Assembly (NCBI RefSeq): GCF_014212055.1
Contig: NZ_JACJVO010000007.1
Location: 186,001-250,000 of the forward strand
Direction: 5' to 3'
DNA length: 64,000 nt
DNA from: Cohnella zeiphila
GTDB taxonomy: Bacteria; Bacillota; Bacilli; Paenibacillales; Paenibacillaceae
Shown here: positions 26,775 through 35,142 of the stretch, piece by piece
Position numbering within the stretch: the first letter of the stretch is position 1
How the letters are laid out: every line of letters starts with the position of its first letter
Made by a program: the position numbers and the translations under genes
Notes under the pieces: model-generated
Databases searched by the model: none
Seen by the model: only the letters and a program-made list of their open reading frames with translations
Told to the model about the DNA's origin: nothing

Positions 26775-27932
26775 ATGTTGAAGATCTGGAAAAGTAGTTT
26801 GGCATCCATTGCCGCATTGATGCTGACCGTGAGTTTTATCGCCTTCTCGGCGCCCGCATCCGCCGCAGGCGGCGTCGAGCTGTACACGCCGTATACGAAC
26901 CTGTCGGCGGCGCCGGGCGAATCGCTTTCCTACGATGTCGATCTGATCAACAACAGCAGCTCGATCCAGACCGTCGACTTAAGCTACAGCGGGCTGAGCT
27001 CGGATTGGAAAACGGATCTGACGGCCGGAGGCCATCCGATCCACGAGATTTCGATCAAGCCGAACGATACGCAGACGGTCAACGTCAGCGTACAAGTGCC
27101 GTTCGAGGTTAGCAAAGGCAATTACAAGCTCGTTTTGAACGCCGGCTCGTTCGGAGCGCTCGGGCTGAAGATCAACATCTCCGAGCAAGGCACCTACAAG
27201 ACCGAGCTGACGGCGGAACAGCCGAATATGCAGGGCCACAGCGACTCCACGTTCACGTATAACCTGACGCTTGCCAACCGGACGGCGAGCAAGCAGCAGT
27301 ATGCGCTGGCCGCCGAAGCGCCGGCTGGTTGGGACGCCAAGTTCTCGGCGAACGGCAACGACGTCACCGCCGTCGACATCGATCCGAACGCGACGCAGGC
27401 GATTACGCTGACGCTGACGCCCGCCGACAAAGCTGCCGCTCAAACGTATCAAATCCCTGTACACGCTTCCAACAGCAACACTTCCGCCGACGCTACGATG
27501 GAAGCCGTTATCACCGGAACGTACGGCATTAACCTGACGACGAGCGACCAAGTGCTCAGCGCCAACGTTACCGCCGGAGGAACGCGCACCGTCGAGATGG
27601 TCGTGCAAAACACGGGCACGGCGGACCTGACCAATGTCAGCCTGACGTCCACCGCGCCGACCGATTGGGAAGTAACGTTCGAGCCGAAGACGATTACCTC
27701 GATCAAGCCCGGAGAGTCGAAGCCGGTAACGGCCACGATCAAGTCGTCCAGCAAGGCTCTGTCCGGCGACTATGTCGTCGGCGTGACCGCCCAAGCGGCG
27801 GAGAAGTCGGCCGACGCGGCGCTGCGCGTGACGGTCAAGACGTCGGTATTCTGGGGCTGGATCGGCGTGCTGATCATCGCGGCCGTGCTCGCCGGCATCT
27901 ACTTCCTCTTCCGCAAATACGGGAGGCGTTAA
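26775..27932 (+). CDS. NEW3-domain exported membrane protein
   Basis: This 385-residue protein has a signal peptide (MLKIWKSSLASIAALMLTV, cleavage near APASAAG), three beta-sandwich repeats of about 100 residues of the NEW3/alpha-galactosidase-associated type (VELYTPYTNLSAAPGES; ELTAEQPNMQGHSDS; INLTTSDQVLSANVTAGG), and a C-terminal membrane anchor (VFWGWIGVLIIAAVLAGIYF) with a basic tail. The ATG at 26775 follows GGGAGGGG; the upstream 13 codons are not signal-like. It lies three bases ahead of an ABC ATPase gene, so it probably serves as an outer partner of that transporter. The function is unknown. Confidence 0.87.
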   Translation: MLKIWKSSLASIAALMLTVSFIAFSAPASAAGGVELYTPYTNLSAAPGESLSYDVDLINNSSSIQTVDLSYSGLSSDWKTDLTAGGHPIHEISIKPNDTQTVNVSVQVPFEVSKGNYKLVLNAGSFGALGLKINISEQGTYKTELTAEQPNMQGHSDSTFTYNLTLANRTASKQQYALAAEAPAGWDAKFSANGNDVTAVDIDPNATQAITLTLTPADKAAAQTYQIPVHASNSNTSADATMEAVITGTYGINLTTSDQVLSANVTAGGTRTVEMVVQNTGTADLTNVSLTSTAPTDWEVTFEPKTITSIKPGESKPVTATIKSSSKALSGDYVVGVTAQAAEKSADAALRVTVKTSVFWGWIGVLIIAAVLAGIYFLFRKYGRR

Positions 27933-27935
27933 GCC

Positions 27936-28934
27936 ATGGAACAAGCGGTTATCGAATTAAACGGTCTGACCAAGCGGTACGGGGAGTTCACGGCGGTCTC
28001 GGGTTTGAACCTGTCGATTCGAGCCGGCGAAATCTTCGGCCTGCTGGGTCCGAACGGAGCGGGCAAGACAACCACGATCCTGATGATGCTCGGCCTGACG
28101 GAACCGTCGGCCGGCACGGCGACCGTCTGCGGCATCGACGCGACGCGCAACCCGATGCAGGTCAAACGCCGGGTCGGGTACATGCCGGACGACGTCGGTT
28201 TTTACGAGGACCGCACGGGGCTCGACAACCTCGTGTATACTGCCCGCCTCAACCGCATTCCCGCGAAGGAAGCGCGAGTGCGGGCGGAGCAGATGCTGGA
28301 AAAAGTCGGGCTGTCGGAGGCTGCACATAAAAAAACCGGCGCCTATTCGCGCGGGATGCGGCAGCGCCTCGGCCTCGCCGACGTGCTGATCAAGCAGCCG
28401 GAAGTGATCATCCTCGACGAACCGACGCTCGGCATCGACCCGGAAGGCGTGCGCGAGCTACTGACGCTCATCCGGGACCTTAGCCGCAACGAAGGGCTCA
28501 CCGTTCTGCTGTCCTCGCACCATCTGCACCAGGTGCAGCAAATTTGCGATCGCGTCGGCCTGTTCGTCGGCGGCAAGCTGATCGCCTCCGGCGACCTGGA
28601 CGCGCTGTCCCGCGAGCTCGACGGCGGCCCGACCCGCCTGGTCGAAGCCGACATCCGCGGCTGGACCCCGGAGCTGACGGACGCGATTGCCGCCATCGAG
28701 CACGTGTCCGGCGTCACTTCCGGAGACGCCGACGCTCTAGACAACGCGGCTGCCGGCGACGCGGGCAGCGTCACGGTCCGCGTCGCCGGAACCGCGGACT
28801 TCACGCCGCAGCTCGCATCCGTCATCGTCGGCAGCGGCGCGGAGCTGCTGGGTCTAAGACCGATGCGTTACGGTCTGGACGAAATTTATCATCGCTACTT
28901 CGAAGGAGGGGACAGCCGTGACCGCGTTCATTGA
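27936..28934 (+). CDS. ABC transporter ATP-binding protein
   Basis: This 332-residue ATPase has Walker A GPNGAGKTT, signature YSRGMRQRLG, Walker B VIILDEPTLGID and the switch His in LSSHHLHQV. The C-terminal extension of about 100 residues, ending LDEIYHRYFEGG, is typical of ABC-2 exporters. It powers the following permease, whose GTG start lies inside its last codons. It is translated with the NEW3 gene. Confidence 0.95.
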   Translation: MEQAVIELNGLTKRYGEFTAVSGLNLSIRAGEIFGLLGPNGAGKTTTILMMLGLTEPSAGTATVCGIDATRNPMQVKRRVGYMPDDVGFYEDRTGLDNLVYTARLNRIPAKEARVRAEQMLEKVGLSEAAHKKTGAYSRGMRQRLGLADVLIKQPEVIILDEPTLGIDPEGVRELLTLIRDLSRNEGLTVLLSSHHLHQVQQICDRVGLFVGGKLIASGDLDALSRELDGGPTRLVEADIRGWTPELTDAIAAIEHVSGVTSGDADALDNAAAGDAGSVTVRVAGTADFTPQLASVIVGSGAELLGLRPMRYGLDEIYHRYFEGGDSRDRVH

Positions 28935-29940
28935 AAAACTGCGCCGCCCGGCACGCGAAACGTCGGCCTCCGGCGTCGAAAGAACGCCCTCTCCGTTCTG
29001 GGTCATGGTCCAGAAGGAATTCGGAGATCACATTCGCAGCTGGCGGTTCGTCATTCTGCTGGCGATCGTAACGCTCGCTTGCGCAGGTTCCATCTATGCC
29101 TCCATCACGGCGCTTAAGAACGGGCAGTCGACGGAAGGCGGCACCGATACCTCGTTCCTTTTCCTGAAAATGTTCACCGAATCGGACGGTTCGCTGCCCA
29201 ACTTCCTGACGTTCCTGTCGTTCCTCGCGCCGCTGATCGGCATTGCGATCGGCTTCGACTCGGTCAATTCCGAACGCAACAAAGGCACGCTCAGCCGCAT
29301 CATGTCGCAGCCGGTCTACCGCGACGACTTCCTGAACGCCAAATTCGTCGCCGGGCTGCTGCTGATCGCCGTCGTGGTGTTCGCTCTCGGCTTCCTGGTC
29401 ATGGGAATGGGGCTGTTCACGATCGGCTACCCGCCGACGCCGGAAGAGTTCTGGCGCGTATTCGTCACGCTGATCATTACGACCATCTACGTCGGCCTCT
29501 GGCTCAATCTGGCGCTGCTGTTCTCCGTTCGCTTCCGCCAATCGGCAACGTCGGCGCTCAGCGGCATCGCGGTCTGGATCTTTTTCCTCGTGTTCTACGG
29601 CATGATCGTCAACCTGATCGGCAACGTCACCGCACCCAGCGATCCGTCGAACGCCGCCGCGGTGATCAACCAGCAGGACTGGCTCATGCTGCTGAACCGG
29701 ATCTCCCCCGCCTATCTGTTCCAGGAAGCCGCCTCGACGCTCCTGCTTCCGGATACGCGGACACTCAATCCGTTCATCACGCAGGACCAGGCTTACCTCG
29801 CGATCAATGCGCCGCTGTCGTTCGGACAGAGCCTGCTGCTCGTCTGGCCGCAAGTCGTCGCGATCATCGCCGAGACGGCGCTTTCGTTCGCCGCATCCTA
29901 CGTCGCGTTCATGCGGCAGGAGATCCGCTCTCGCTCCTGA
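28918..29940 (+). CDS. ABC-2 type transporter permease
   Basis: This 340-residue membrane protein has six predicted helices and a large outer loop after the first, the ABC-2 permease plan (WVMVQKEFGDHIRSWRFVIL; FDSVNSERNKGTLSRIMSQPV). It resembles NosY-like permeases. The GTG start follows GGAGGGG and overlaps the ATPase gene by 17 bp. The substrate is unknown. Confidence 0.92.
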   Translation: MTAFIEKLRRPARETSASGVERTPSPFWVMVQKEFGDHIRSWRFVILLAIVTLACAGSIYASITALKNGQSTEGGTDTSFLFLKMFTESDGSLPNFLTFLSFLAPLIGIAIGFDSVNSERNKGTLSRIMSQPVYRDDFLNAKFVAGLLLIAVVVFALGFLVMGMGLFTIGYPPTPEEFWRVFVTLIITTIYVGLWLNLALLFSVRFRQSATSALSGIAVWIFFLVFYGMIVNLIGNVTAPSDPSNAAAVINQQDWLMLLNRISPAYLFQEAASTLLLPDTRTLNPFITQDQAYLAINAPLSFGQSLLLVWPQVVAIIAETALSFAASYVAFMRQEIRSRS

Positions 29941-29961
29941 TTTCCTTGAACGTCCTTCCCC

Positions 29962-29988
29962 GCCCGGCTGCAAATGGCCGGGCTTTTT
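29962..29988 (+). terminator. Terminator after the ABC permease
   Basis: GCCCGGC, an 8-base loop, GCCGGGC, then TTTTT. It ends the NEW3-ABC operon just before repeat array C. Confidence 0.88.
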
Positions 29989-30004
29989 CTATTCATGCGG
30001 GCGT

Positions 30005-30150
30005 TTGTTCTTTTTCTTCTTTTCATCCATATCCCGTTCGCTCAGGGCTGGGCCTCCTCCCCTCTTATTCCGCCTTTCAATCGATATCCCTCTCGCTCAG
30101 GCGAAGTGCTATTTGCCTCTTTTCGTCCAAATCCCGTTCACTCAGGAGCC
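30005..30150 (+). repeat. Array C: three forward units of the CGAWATCCCG repeat
   Basis: Cores start at 30027, 30082 and 30127 (ATATCCCGTTCGCTCAGG, ATATCCCTCTCGCTCAGG and AAATCCCGTTCACTCAGG), each preceded by a pyrimidine run such as TTCTTTTTCTTCTTTTC. They lie past the terminator of the ABC permease and read in its sense direction. With that terminator and the transposase promoter they fill the 319-bp gap. Confidence 0.85.
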
Positions 30151-30192
30151 CTACAATCCTTACATTTTTCATTAACTAAATGGAAATTTTTA

Positions 30193-30221
30193 TTGATATA
30201 AGAACGTATGTTTGGTAAAAT
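30193..30221 (+). promoter_or_regulatory. Promoter of the IS1595-like gene
   Basis: TTGATA (30193), a 17-bp spacer and TAAAAT (30216) lie in an AT-rich stretch 39 bp before the start codon. Confidence 0.7.
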
Positions 30222-30259
30222 GAGAACAAGAACAAATATTCGCATTCGAGGTGGATGGA

Positions 30260-31180
30260 ATGTTCGTTGGATCTATCGATAACGACCGGCTGCGCAGTCT
30301 CCTCGATAGTGAAGAAGCCTGCGTCCAAGCTTTGTACGACGCCAAATGGCCGGACGGCTACCGCTGCCCGCGCTGCGAACATCCTCACGCCTATGTAATC
30401 TCCACCAGAAGATTCCCCCTTTTTGAATGCCGCAATTGCAAAAAACAAACTTCGCTTATCGTCGATACTGTTTTTCAGGGGACGCGGACGCCTTTGCATT
30501 TATGGTTTCAAGCCATTTACCTTCACAGCCGCCCCGAAGGAATTAACGCGCTTCGACTTGCCGAGACGATCGGCGTTACTTATAAAACAAGCTGGTTGAT
30601 CTGCCATAAACTGCGTACGGCGATGAGCCATGCTGAAGCCAGCCGGTTGCTGGAAGGCCTCGTTCGCGTGACCGACACGACGATTTATTATCGGCTCGCG
30701 GGGATTTCGAACTGGCAGCCTCAGGAACAATCGGTGCTGATCGCCGCTTCTGCCGGAGAGATCGGTTATTTGGAACGAATTAAGATCGAGAGACAGGACA
30801 AAAACTTGTTGAAAAACCGTTTAACCTCGCCTTCTGCCGCTTCTTTTGTGCTTCGGCACGTAGCGCCGGAAGCGTGGAACGACTTGACGATCACCCGCCG
30901 GCGTAAAGAACACGACCGCGCGTTATTGTCCGTCGGCGAAGCGTTGGACAATTGGCTGGCTTGGTTGTTTCGCGGCGTCGGACCTAAGCATTTGCAGGCG
31001 TATATCACCCATTTTTGCTATTGGTGGAACGAGAGAAACCGATCGATGTTCGAAGATTTGTTGAAATGGTGCGCAGCGACCCCGCGGACAACGTATCGGG
31101 AATTGACAGGCCGCGCAGCTGGTCGATCGAGCCGACCTGTCCGGTCCGCGAATCCGGCATCGAGAGTAGTTGCCGGGTAA
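30260..31180 (+). CDS. IS1595-family transposase-like protein with altered catalytic residues
   Basis: This 306-residue protein has the IS1595-type N-terminal zinc ribbon with Cys36, 39, 57 and 60 (CPRCEHPHAY, FECRNCKKQ), the linker FQGTRTPLHLWFQAIYL, and a helix-turn-helix (INALRLAETIGVTYKTSW). The C-terminal end VGPKHLQAYITHFCYWWNER is typical of ISXO2-like domains. In my reading the first catalytic Asp of the usual VEVDE strand is replaced (VRVTDTT), the second (TDGW) reads PEAW, and only the final Asn (about 231) is kept. Its codon use is more AT-rich than its neighbours. I see no clear terminal inverted repeats. The ATG at 30260 follows GAGGTGG; a GTG three codons upstream is the alternative. 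It may be a domesticated or dying transposase. Confidence 0.8.
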   Translation: MFVGSIDNDRLRSLLDSEEACVQALYDAKWPDGYRCPRCEHPHAYVISTRRFPLFECRNCKKQTSLIVDTVFQGTRTPLHLWFQAIYLHSRPEGINALRLAETIGVTYKTSWLICHKLRTAMSHAEASRLLEGLVRVTDTTIYYRLAGISNWQPQEQSVLIAASAGEIGYLERIKIERQDKNLLKNRLTSPSAASFVLRHVAPEAWNDLTITRRRKEHDRALLSVGEALDNWLAWLFRGVGPKHLQAYITHFCYWWNERNRSMFEDLLKWCAATPRTTYRELTGRAAGRSSRPVRSANPASRVVAG

Positions 31181-31275
31181 TTTGGGGCACGAAGCGCAAA
31201 CTTATGCTGCGCGCAGCAGGACTACACGCAATATAGCAGTAGATCACACCTTAGAGCTTGTGCCTGTCCGAGCGC

Positions 31276-31490
31276 TCCTGAGCGAACGGGATTTCCAAGT
31301 AAAGATCCGAGAGGGTTCGATGGTGCAAGCTTTCTGAGCGAGCGGGATATCGGTAAAAAGAGGATTTGGGAACAGGTTCGAGGCAGGGATGCCGGATTGA
31401 AGTACAGAGCTAAAAAGCAAAGCTGAAAAAGCGGAGTTGAGAAGCAGAGGCCCTTCCTGAGCGATAGGGATATCGGCAAAAAGAGAGGGT
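31276..31490 (-). repeat. Array D: three inverted units of the CGAWATCCCG repeat
   Basis: TCCTGAGCGAACGGGATTTC at 31276, TTCTGAGCGAGCGGGATATC at 31332 and TCCTGAGCGATAGGGATATC at 31455 are reverse complements of the core. Two are followed by GG(T/C)AAAAAGAG, the complement of the pyrimidine run. Spacings are 56 and 123 bp, so a unit between the last two may have decayed. The array fills most of the 426-bp convergent gap between the IS1595-like gene and the GH13 gene and reads in the sense direction of the latter. Confidence 0.82.
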
Positions 31491-31541
31491 ATGAATGAGC
31501 TTACAGGGCACGGCAAATGGGATTACCCAAACTCGAAAGAA

Positions 31542-31571
31542 ACCTCGGTCCTCGGGCATGAAAGCCGAGGT
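31542..31571 (-). terminator. Probable terminator of the sugar uptake operon
   Basis: ACCTCGG / CCGAGGT arms around a 16-base loop are followed on the minus strand by TTTCTTTCG. The T-run is imperfect. Confidence 0.5.
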
Positions 31572-31606
31572 CCGAGGGCGCTTTTCGCTTAGCGACGGCC
31601 CGTGAA

Positions 31607-33283
31607 TTAAGAAATGAGGGAGGCGCCATTTGAGGACAGCTCGTAAATCCGAGCTTCGTGAGGGCGAAGGTCCGCGGGAAGTGGTTCTTCGCCGCGGTTG
31701 GACGTATAGTTGCTCAGCAGCAGGCGGGCCTTGGCGCCGAGCAGCCGCGCCGGCCATTCGAGCGCTGACGGATCGTCCGAGTGATTCAGCATGACAAGCC
31801 AGACGACATCGCCAAGCGTGCGGGTGTAGACGTACAGATACTCATCGCCCTTCCATTCCGGCAGTTCAGCGAAGTCTCCGTATACCATGACCGGGTTATT
31901 TTTGCGAAGACGGATCAGTTCTTGGTAGTAACGGTATACGGAATCCGAGGCCGCGCGGTCTTTCGCCGCGTTGATCTCAATGTAGTTGGGGTTAACGCGA
32001 ATCCAAGGCCGGCCGGACGTGAAGCCCGCGTTCGGAGAGTCGTCCCACTGCATCGGCGTTCGGGAGTTGTCGCGGCTGAGCGGCTGCAGCCGGGTCAGTG
32101 TCCGAACCGGATCGCACCCGCGGGCAACGGCTTCGGCGTAGCGGTTCTTCATTGCGATATCGTCATAGTCATCGATGGAATCGAAGCGCACGCCGGTCAT
32201 GCCGATCTCTTCGCCTTGGTAAATATAAGGAATGCCCGGCAGCGTGTGCAGCATTGTCGCCAGCAGCTTGGCCGATGCGATCCGATAGGCGCCGTCGTTG
32301 CCGTAGCGGCTTACTTGCCGCGTATGGTCGTGATTGTTCAGAAACTGGGAGTTGGAGCCTCGGCCCCATAGCCCCTCATACCAGCGCCGTTGAATGTCCT
32401 TGAAGCGCAGCATGTCCCAGGACGGCATTTCGTCGCAAATCTCGAAATGGAACAGCATGTTCATCTCGCCCCGGTCTTCCCCGACGTACAGCAGCCCCTC
32501 CTCCGGCGACACGAACGCCGCTTCGCCAACCGTGACGACGTCGTACCGCGCGAACGTCTCCGCATTCATCTCCCGCAAATATTCGTGCAAGCCCGGATGG
32601 TTCGTCAAATACCGAATGTCTTCCGGACGGTCCGCATCCAAGAAGACTTCCGGCTTGGCCAGGAGCGCGATCGCGTCCATCCGAAAGCCGTCGATTCCTT
32701 TATCCAGCCAATAACGCATCATCCGGTAAATCTCCTGCCTGACTTCGGGATTGCGCCAATTCAGGTCCGGCTGCGCAGACGCGAAGGAATGGAAATAGTA
32801 CTGCCCCGTCTCCGCGTCCCATTCCCAAGCCGACGGCGAGAAATAGGACCGCCAATTGTTCGGCGGACTTCCGTCCTCCTTCGCCTCGCGCCAAATATAC
32901 CAATCCCGCTTCGGGCTTCCCCTTGACGACCGCGCTTCCTTGAACCAGGGGTGGCGGTCGGACGTATGGTTGACGACCAGATCCATCATCAGCTTCATGC
33001 CGCGGCGGTGGACCTCGGAGAGCAGCCGCTCCCATATCTCCATCGTGCCTGCCTTCGCCATGACGGCCTCGTAGTCGGAAATATCGTAGCCATTATCCAG
33101 ATCGGGCGATTCGTAAACCGGGTTGAGCCAGATGATGTCGACGCCTAGCTCCTGAATATGATCGAGCTTGCGGATGACGCCTTCCAGGTCGCCGATCCCG
33201 TCCCCGTCCGAATCGAAGAAGCTCCTCCAATATACTTGATAAACGACGGACTCCTTCCACCATCGTTGCCGTACAGCCGTCAA
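31607..33283 (-). CDS. GH13 alpha-glucosidase (oligo-1,6-glucosidase type)
   Basis: This 558-residue cytosolic GH13 enzyme starts RWWKESVVYQVYWRSFFDS and has DLVVNHTSDRHPWF, the nucleophile Asp in GIDGFRMDAI, the acid Glu in VVTVGEAAF and the third acid in FLNNHDHTRQ. The layout is that of subfamily 31, which contains oligo-1,6-glucosidases, alpha-glucosidases and trehalose-6-phosphate hydrolases. No signal peptide is present, so it acts on sugars already imported, fitting the ABC uptake genes upstream. The TTG start follows GGAGG. The exact linkage cannot be fixed from sequence alone. Confidence 0.93.
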   Translation of the reverse strand: MTAVRQRWWKESVVYQVYWRSFFDSDGDGIGDLEGVIRKLDHIQELGVDIIWLNPVYESPDLDNGYDISDYEAVMAKAGTMEIWERLLSEVHRRGMKLMMDLVVNHTSDRHPWFKEARSSRGSPKRDWYIWREAKEDGSPPNNWRSYFSPSAWEWDAETGQYYFHSFASAQPDLNWRNPEVRQEIYRMMRYWLDKGIDGFRMDAIALLAKPEVFLDADRPEDIRYLTNHPGLHEYLREMNAETFARYDVVTVGEAAFVSPEEGLLYVGEDRGEMNMLFHFEICDEMPSWDMLRFKDIQRRWYEGLWGRGSNSQFLNNHDHTRQVSRYGNDGAYRIASAKLLATMLHTLPGIPYIYQGEEIGMTGVRFDSIDDYDDIAMKNRYAEAVARGCDPVRTLTRLQPLSRDNSRTPMQWDDSPNAGFTSGRPWIRVNPNYIEINAAKDRAASDSVYRYYQELIRLRKNNPVMVYGDFAELPEWKGDEYLYVYTRTLGDVVWLVMLNHSDDPSALEWPARLLGAKARLLLSNYTSNRGEEPLPADLRPHEARIYELSSNGASLIS

Positions 33284-33335
33284 TGGCCTCTACCTCCGTT
33301 ACTCCGTCCCGGCACAAGCTTGCTGCCGATTGATG

Positions 33336-34172
33336 TTATTTCACCGCCCCTGCGGCGATGCCTTTGATGATGTACTTCTGCGCGAACAGGTAGAAGACGA
33401 CAACCGGTATGATCGTCAGCACGAGCCCGGCCATCGCCAGGTTCCACTGAATGGTGAATTCTCCGAAAAAATAAAACGTGGATAACGGTATCGTCCGCAG
33501 CGCTTTGTCCGACAACGTGAGCGAGGGCAGAAGGTAATCGTTCCACATGGCGATGACATCAAGGATCGCGACGGTGACCGTAATCGTCTTCAGCAACGGG
33601 AAAACGATCCGCCAGAACAATCCGAATTTGCTGCAGCCATCTAACGTGGCTGCCTCCTCCAGCGCGACCGGCACCGACTTGATGAAGCCATGGAACAGAA
33701 AGACCGCCATGCTGGCGTGAAACCCGACGTTCATGTAAATAAGGCCGCCGCGCGTATTCAGCATCGGAATGTGAAGGTTCGTGCGGATCCAATCCATGAC
33801 CTGCATGAGCGGCATCATGAGCGTCTGAAACGGGATCAGCATCGTGGAGACGAGCAGCAGGAACAGGAACCGGCTCAATCGGTCGTCCGTGCGGACGAAC
33901 ATCCACGCCGTCATCGAAGCCAGCACGACGACGATCAGGACGGAAATCACCGTGATGAACAAGGAATTGCCGAAAGCCGTCATAAAGTTCATCTTCTCCG
34001 CAGCCTTGCCGTAATACTGAAAGCTGAAGGAAGACGGCAGCGCCAGGGCGTTGCGGTACAGCTCGGCCCGGTCCTTGAACGAGTTGACGAGCATCAAGTA
34101 GATCGGCGACAGGAAGGCCAGCGACAGCAGAACGAGCAGCACGCTGCCGACGGATCGGCTCGTTGTCTTCAT
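33336..34172 (-). CDS. Carbohydrate ABC transporter permease (MalG type)
   Basis: This 278-residue permease has six membrane helices and the ATPase-contact EAA loop (EEAATLDGCSKFGLFWRIVFP). It pairs with the MalF-type permease, whose stop codon it overlaps (TGATG). GGGAGG precedes the ATG. Confidence 0.95.
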   Translation of the reverse strand: MKTTSRSVGSVLLVLLSLAFLSPIYLMLVNSFKDRAELYRNALALPSSFSFQYYGKAAEKMNFMTAFGNSLFITVISVLIVVVLASMTAWMFVRTDDRLSRFLFLLLVSTMLIPFQTLMMPLMQVMDWIRTNLHIPMLNTRGGLIYMNVGFHASMAVFLFHGFIKSVPVALEEAATLDGCSKFGLFWRIVFPLLKTITVTVAILDVIAMWNDYLLPSLTLSDKALRTIPLSTFYFFGEFTIQWNLAMAGLVLTIIPVVVFYLFAQKYIIKGIAAGAVK

Positions 34173-35053
34173 CAGTACTGGACCTCCCTCTTCTTAGTCA
34201 GAATAACTTGCGTCAACGTTACGATCGCCACGAGCAGGAAGAAGACGATCGCCTTCGCCTGGCCGAGGCCGTAATGGCCGTAGCCGAATATTTCATTATA
34301 GATGTTCATCGCGAACAGCTCGGTCGCATTGTTCGGTCCGCCCTTCGTCAGCGACAGGTTGACGTCGAAAATTTTGAAGGCGCCGGACAGGGTCAGGAAC
34401 AGGCAGATCGTGAACGACGGCATGAGCAGCGGGAACACGATCCGGGTCAGCCGATGCCACCGGCCGGCCCCGTCCACTTTCGCGGCCTCGATCAGTTCGT
34501 CCGGAATTCCTTGCAAGCCCGCAACGTAAATAATCATCGTGTAGCCCGCCATCTGCCATGCGAAAACGATAACGGTTGCGAACAACGCGGTTTGCGGATG
34601 AATGAGCCAGTTGTAAAAGATCGAATCCATGCCCGTATGCTCGCCGATCGATTTGAACGCGTCGGTGAACACGAACTGCCAGATATATCCAAGAATCAGT
34701 CCGCCAATCAAATTCGGCATGAAAAACAACGTCCGCGCGACGTTGCTGACCCGGAGCTTTTGCGTGACCAGCAGCGAGAACGCCAGCCCGAGCACGTTGA
34801 CGAGAACGAGCGCGAGCACCGTGAACTCGATCGTATGCCAAGCCGAGGTCAGGAAGCGATGATCCTTCAGCAGCGCGGTATAATTGTCCAAGCCGACGAA
34901 CACTTTGGGGTTGGCGGGAATGCCGTCCCAACTGATAAACGAGTATCCGATCCCGATCAAGAACGGGATGATGACCACTGTCGCGAAAACGATCATGAGC
35001 GGCGCCGTAAACAGCGCATACCAGGCCTTCTCCTTGCGGTAACGCGTCGACAT
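34172..35053 (-). CDS. Carbohydrate ABC transporter permease (MalF type)
   Basis: This 293-residue permease has six helices and an EAA loop (IEAAKVDGAGRWHRLTRIVFP). It forms the translocation pore with the next gene. AAAGGGGG precedes the ATG. No ATPase gene lies in the operon; Bacilli often use a shared MsmX-type ATPase encoded elsewhere. Confidence 0.95.
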   Translation of the reverse strand: MSTRYRKEKAWYALFTAPLMIVFATVVIIPFLIGIGYSFISWDGIPANPKVFVGLDNYTALLKDHRFLTSAWHTIEFTVLALVLVNVLGLAFSLLVTQKLRVSNVARTLFFMPNLIGGLILGYIWQFVFTDAFKSIGEHTGMDSIFYNWLIHPQTALFATVIVFAWQMAGYTMIIYVAGLQGIPDELIEAAKVDGAGRWHRLTRIVFPLLMPSFTICLFLTLSGAFKIFDVNLSLTKGGPNNATELFAMNIYNEIFGYGHYGLGQAKAIVFFLLVAIVTLTQVILTKKREVQY

Positions 35054-35142
35054 TCGGGGCTTCCCCCTTTCCGGTTGATAAAACGAAAACCTAACGCCGG
35101 AAGATGGGTTAGGCTTTCGTTAAAGAACGGGATACGGTGCGG

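Noticed and set aside
30251-31240. Terminal inverted repeats or target duplications of a complete insertion sequence around the IS1595-like gene
   Set aside because: I could not find matching ends; the facing repeat clusters are multi-copy and also occur at 15 kb without the gene, so they are not simple IS ends.
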